A stretch of DNA of 33,389 nucleotides from Flavobacteriaceae bacterium (GTDB taxonomy: Bacteria > Bacteroidota > Bacteroidia > Flavobacteriales > Flavobacteriaceae), in assembly GCA_002728855.1 (NCBI GenBank), contig PBWA01000031.1, forward strand, positions 1 to 33,389. Direction: 5' to 3'. Both the position numbers and the translations under genes were made by a program. Of this stretch, positions 32,708-33,389 are shown one piece after another; the stretch's first letter is position 1, and each line of letters starts with the position of its first letter. Under the pieces are notes generated by a model, which worked only from the letters and a program-made list of their open reading frames with translations, did no database searches and was not told where the DNA came from.

Positions 32708-33389
32708 ATGGCTTACACTGAAGAACAATTAAAAAAAGAACTTGAAAATAAGGAGTATGAATATGGATTTTATACTGATATTGATTCTGAAACTTTTCCA
32801 AAAGGGCTTAGTGAGGAAATTGTAATTCAAATATCTAAGAAGAAGAATGAACCAAGTTGGATGACCAAATGGCGTTTAGATGCCTACAATATATGGAAAG
32901 AAATGGAAGAGCCTAATTGGGTTAATGTGAAATATAAAAAACCTGATTTCCAAGCTATCTCCTATTATTCAGCACCAAAGAAAAAAAATAAATACAAAAG
33001 TCTAGATGAAGTTGACCCTGAGCTTATAGAAACTTTTAAAAAGCTTGGAATTTCAATCGAAGAGCAAAAGCGATTAACAGGTGTTGCTGTTGATATAGTT
33101 ATGGACTCTGTATCAGTTGCAACAACATTTAGGAAATCTCTAGAGAAGGAAGGTATTATTTTTTGTTCAATATCTGAAGCAATTCAAAAATATCCTAAGC
33201 TAGTCAAAAAGTATATTGGTACAGTTGTTCCTAAAAAAGATAATTTTTACGCAGCTTTAAATTCTGCAGTTTTTTCTGACGGATCTTTTTGTTATATACC
33301 AAAGGGAGTTCGATGCCCTATGGAATTATCTACTTATTTTAGAATAAATCAAGCTGGAACTGGACAATTTGAAAGGACATTAGTAATAG
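32708..33389 (+). CDS. sufB: Fe-S cluster assembly scaffold protein SufB, 3' end cut by window edge
   Basis: Scaffold component of the SufBCD complex that assembles iron-sulfur clusters. The ATG at 32708 starts [20 protein letters not shown], and 227 codons are visible without a stop. Landmarks are [20 protein letters not shown] (about 91-110), the [16 protein letters not shown] segment, and [20 protein letters not shown] near the edge, which is strongly conserved in SufB. Family members have about 480 residues, so roughly half of the protein lies beyond the window, presumably followed by sufC, sufD and sufS. Confidence 0.97.
   Translation, partial: MAYTEEQLKKELENKEYEYGFYTDIDSETFPKGLSEEIVIQISKKKNEPSWMTKWRLDAYNIWKEMEEPNWVNVKYKKPDFQAISYYSAPKKKNKYKSLDEVDPELIETFKKLGISIEEQKRLTGVAVDIVMDSVSVATTFRKSLEKEGIIFCSISEAIQKYPKLVKKYIGTVVPKKDNFYAALNSAVFSDGSFCYIPKGVRCPMELSTYFRINQAGTGQFERTLVI

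Noticed and set aside
1-33389. CRISPR arrays, tRNA/rRNA genes, insertion sequences, integrases, toxin-antitoxin or defence genes
   Set aside because: I looked on both strands and saw no regularly spaced direct repeats, cloverleaf sequences, transposase or integrase motifs. Every long open frame is accounted for by a chromosomal gene.

Overview
The window is a piece of a low-GC (roughly 30% by eye), very compact genome of a Bacteroidota bacterium, most likely a marine Flavobacteriaceae-type lineage. The evidence is the gene content (TonB-dependent receptor under a TPP riboswitch, DUF3127, choice-of-anchor-B lipoprotein, CrtY-type lycopene cyclase, an rplM-rpsI-rpsB-tsf run), promoters of the Bacteroidota type (TAnnTTTG with an upstream TTG), and start codons preceded by A-rich stretches instead of Shine-Dalgarno sites. 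About 34 protein genes fill the 33.4 kb. No gap between genes exceeds about 170 bases. There are no tRNA or rRNA genes, insertion sequences, CRISPR arrays or prophage genes. This is chromosomal housekeeping DNA.

Layout. 1-1215 (-) holds ahcY, cut by the window edge. 1275-5646 (+) holds a phosphopantetheinyl transferase, then a thiamine-uptake set: a YkoF/MTH1187-like thiamine-binding protein, a PnuC/PnuT-type permease, a NadR-kinase-like ATPase, and a TPP riboswitch in front of a TonB-dependent receptor. 5618-6894 (-) holds a Rieske-like lipoprotein and a probable outer-membrane barrel protein. greA and a HIT hydrolase follow on +, then a sensor kinase on - and a DUF3127 protein on +. 9456-12081 (-) is the ribosomal run rplM-rpsI-rpsB-tsf, with a structured leader before rpsB. 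12175-15942 (-) is polA plus a lipoprotein esterase. Then come tadA (+), a cold-shock protein (-), and aspS with a small membrane protein (-). 18824-25389 (-) is a tetR-tolC-MFP-RND efflux operon. 25512-28553 holds a polyprenyl synthase (+), lycopene cyclase crtY (-) and a ZIP metal transporter (+). thiL (-) follows. Then there are two coupled propeller-type lipoproteins (+), and the start of the suf iron-sulfur operon (+), cut by the window edge.

How the genes work together. The clearest theme is vitamin B1: uptake through the outer membrane (TonB receptor, TPP-controlled) and inner membrane (PnuT-type), a candidate thiamine kinase, and ThiL converting thiamine monophosphate to TPP about 25 kb away. 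A second theme is isoprenoid/carotenoid synthesis (prenyl synthase, lycopene cyclase). The rest is translation, DNA replication/repair, efflux and Fe-S assembly. I found no clear defence, mobile or wholly novel system. The best leads are the candidate thiamine kinase and split regulation of the thiamine genes, the riboswitch expression platform, a probable rpsB leader RNA, the SSB-like tail of the DUF3127 protein, a Rieske-fold lipoprotein without canonical ligands, and an exact seven-repeat lipoprotein.
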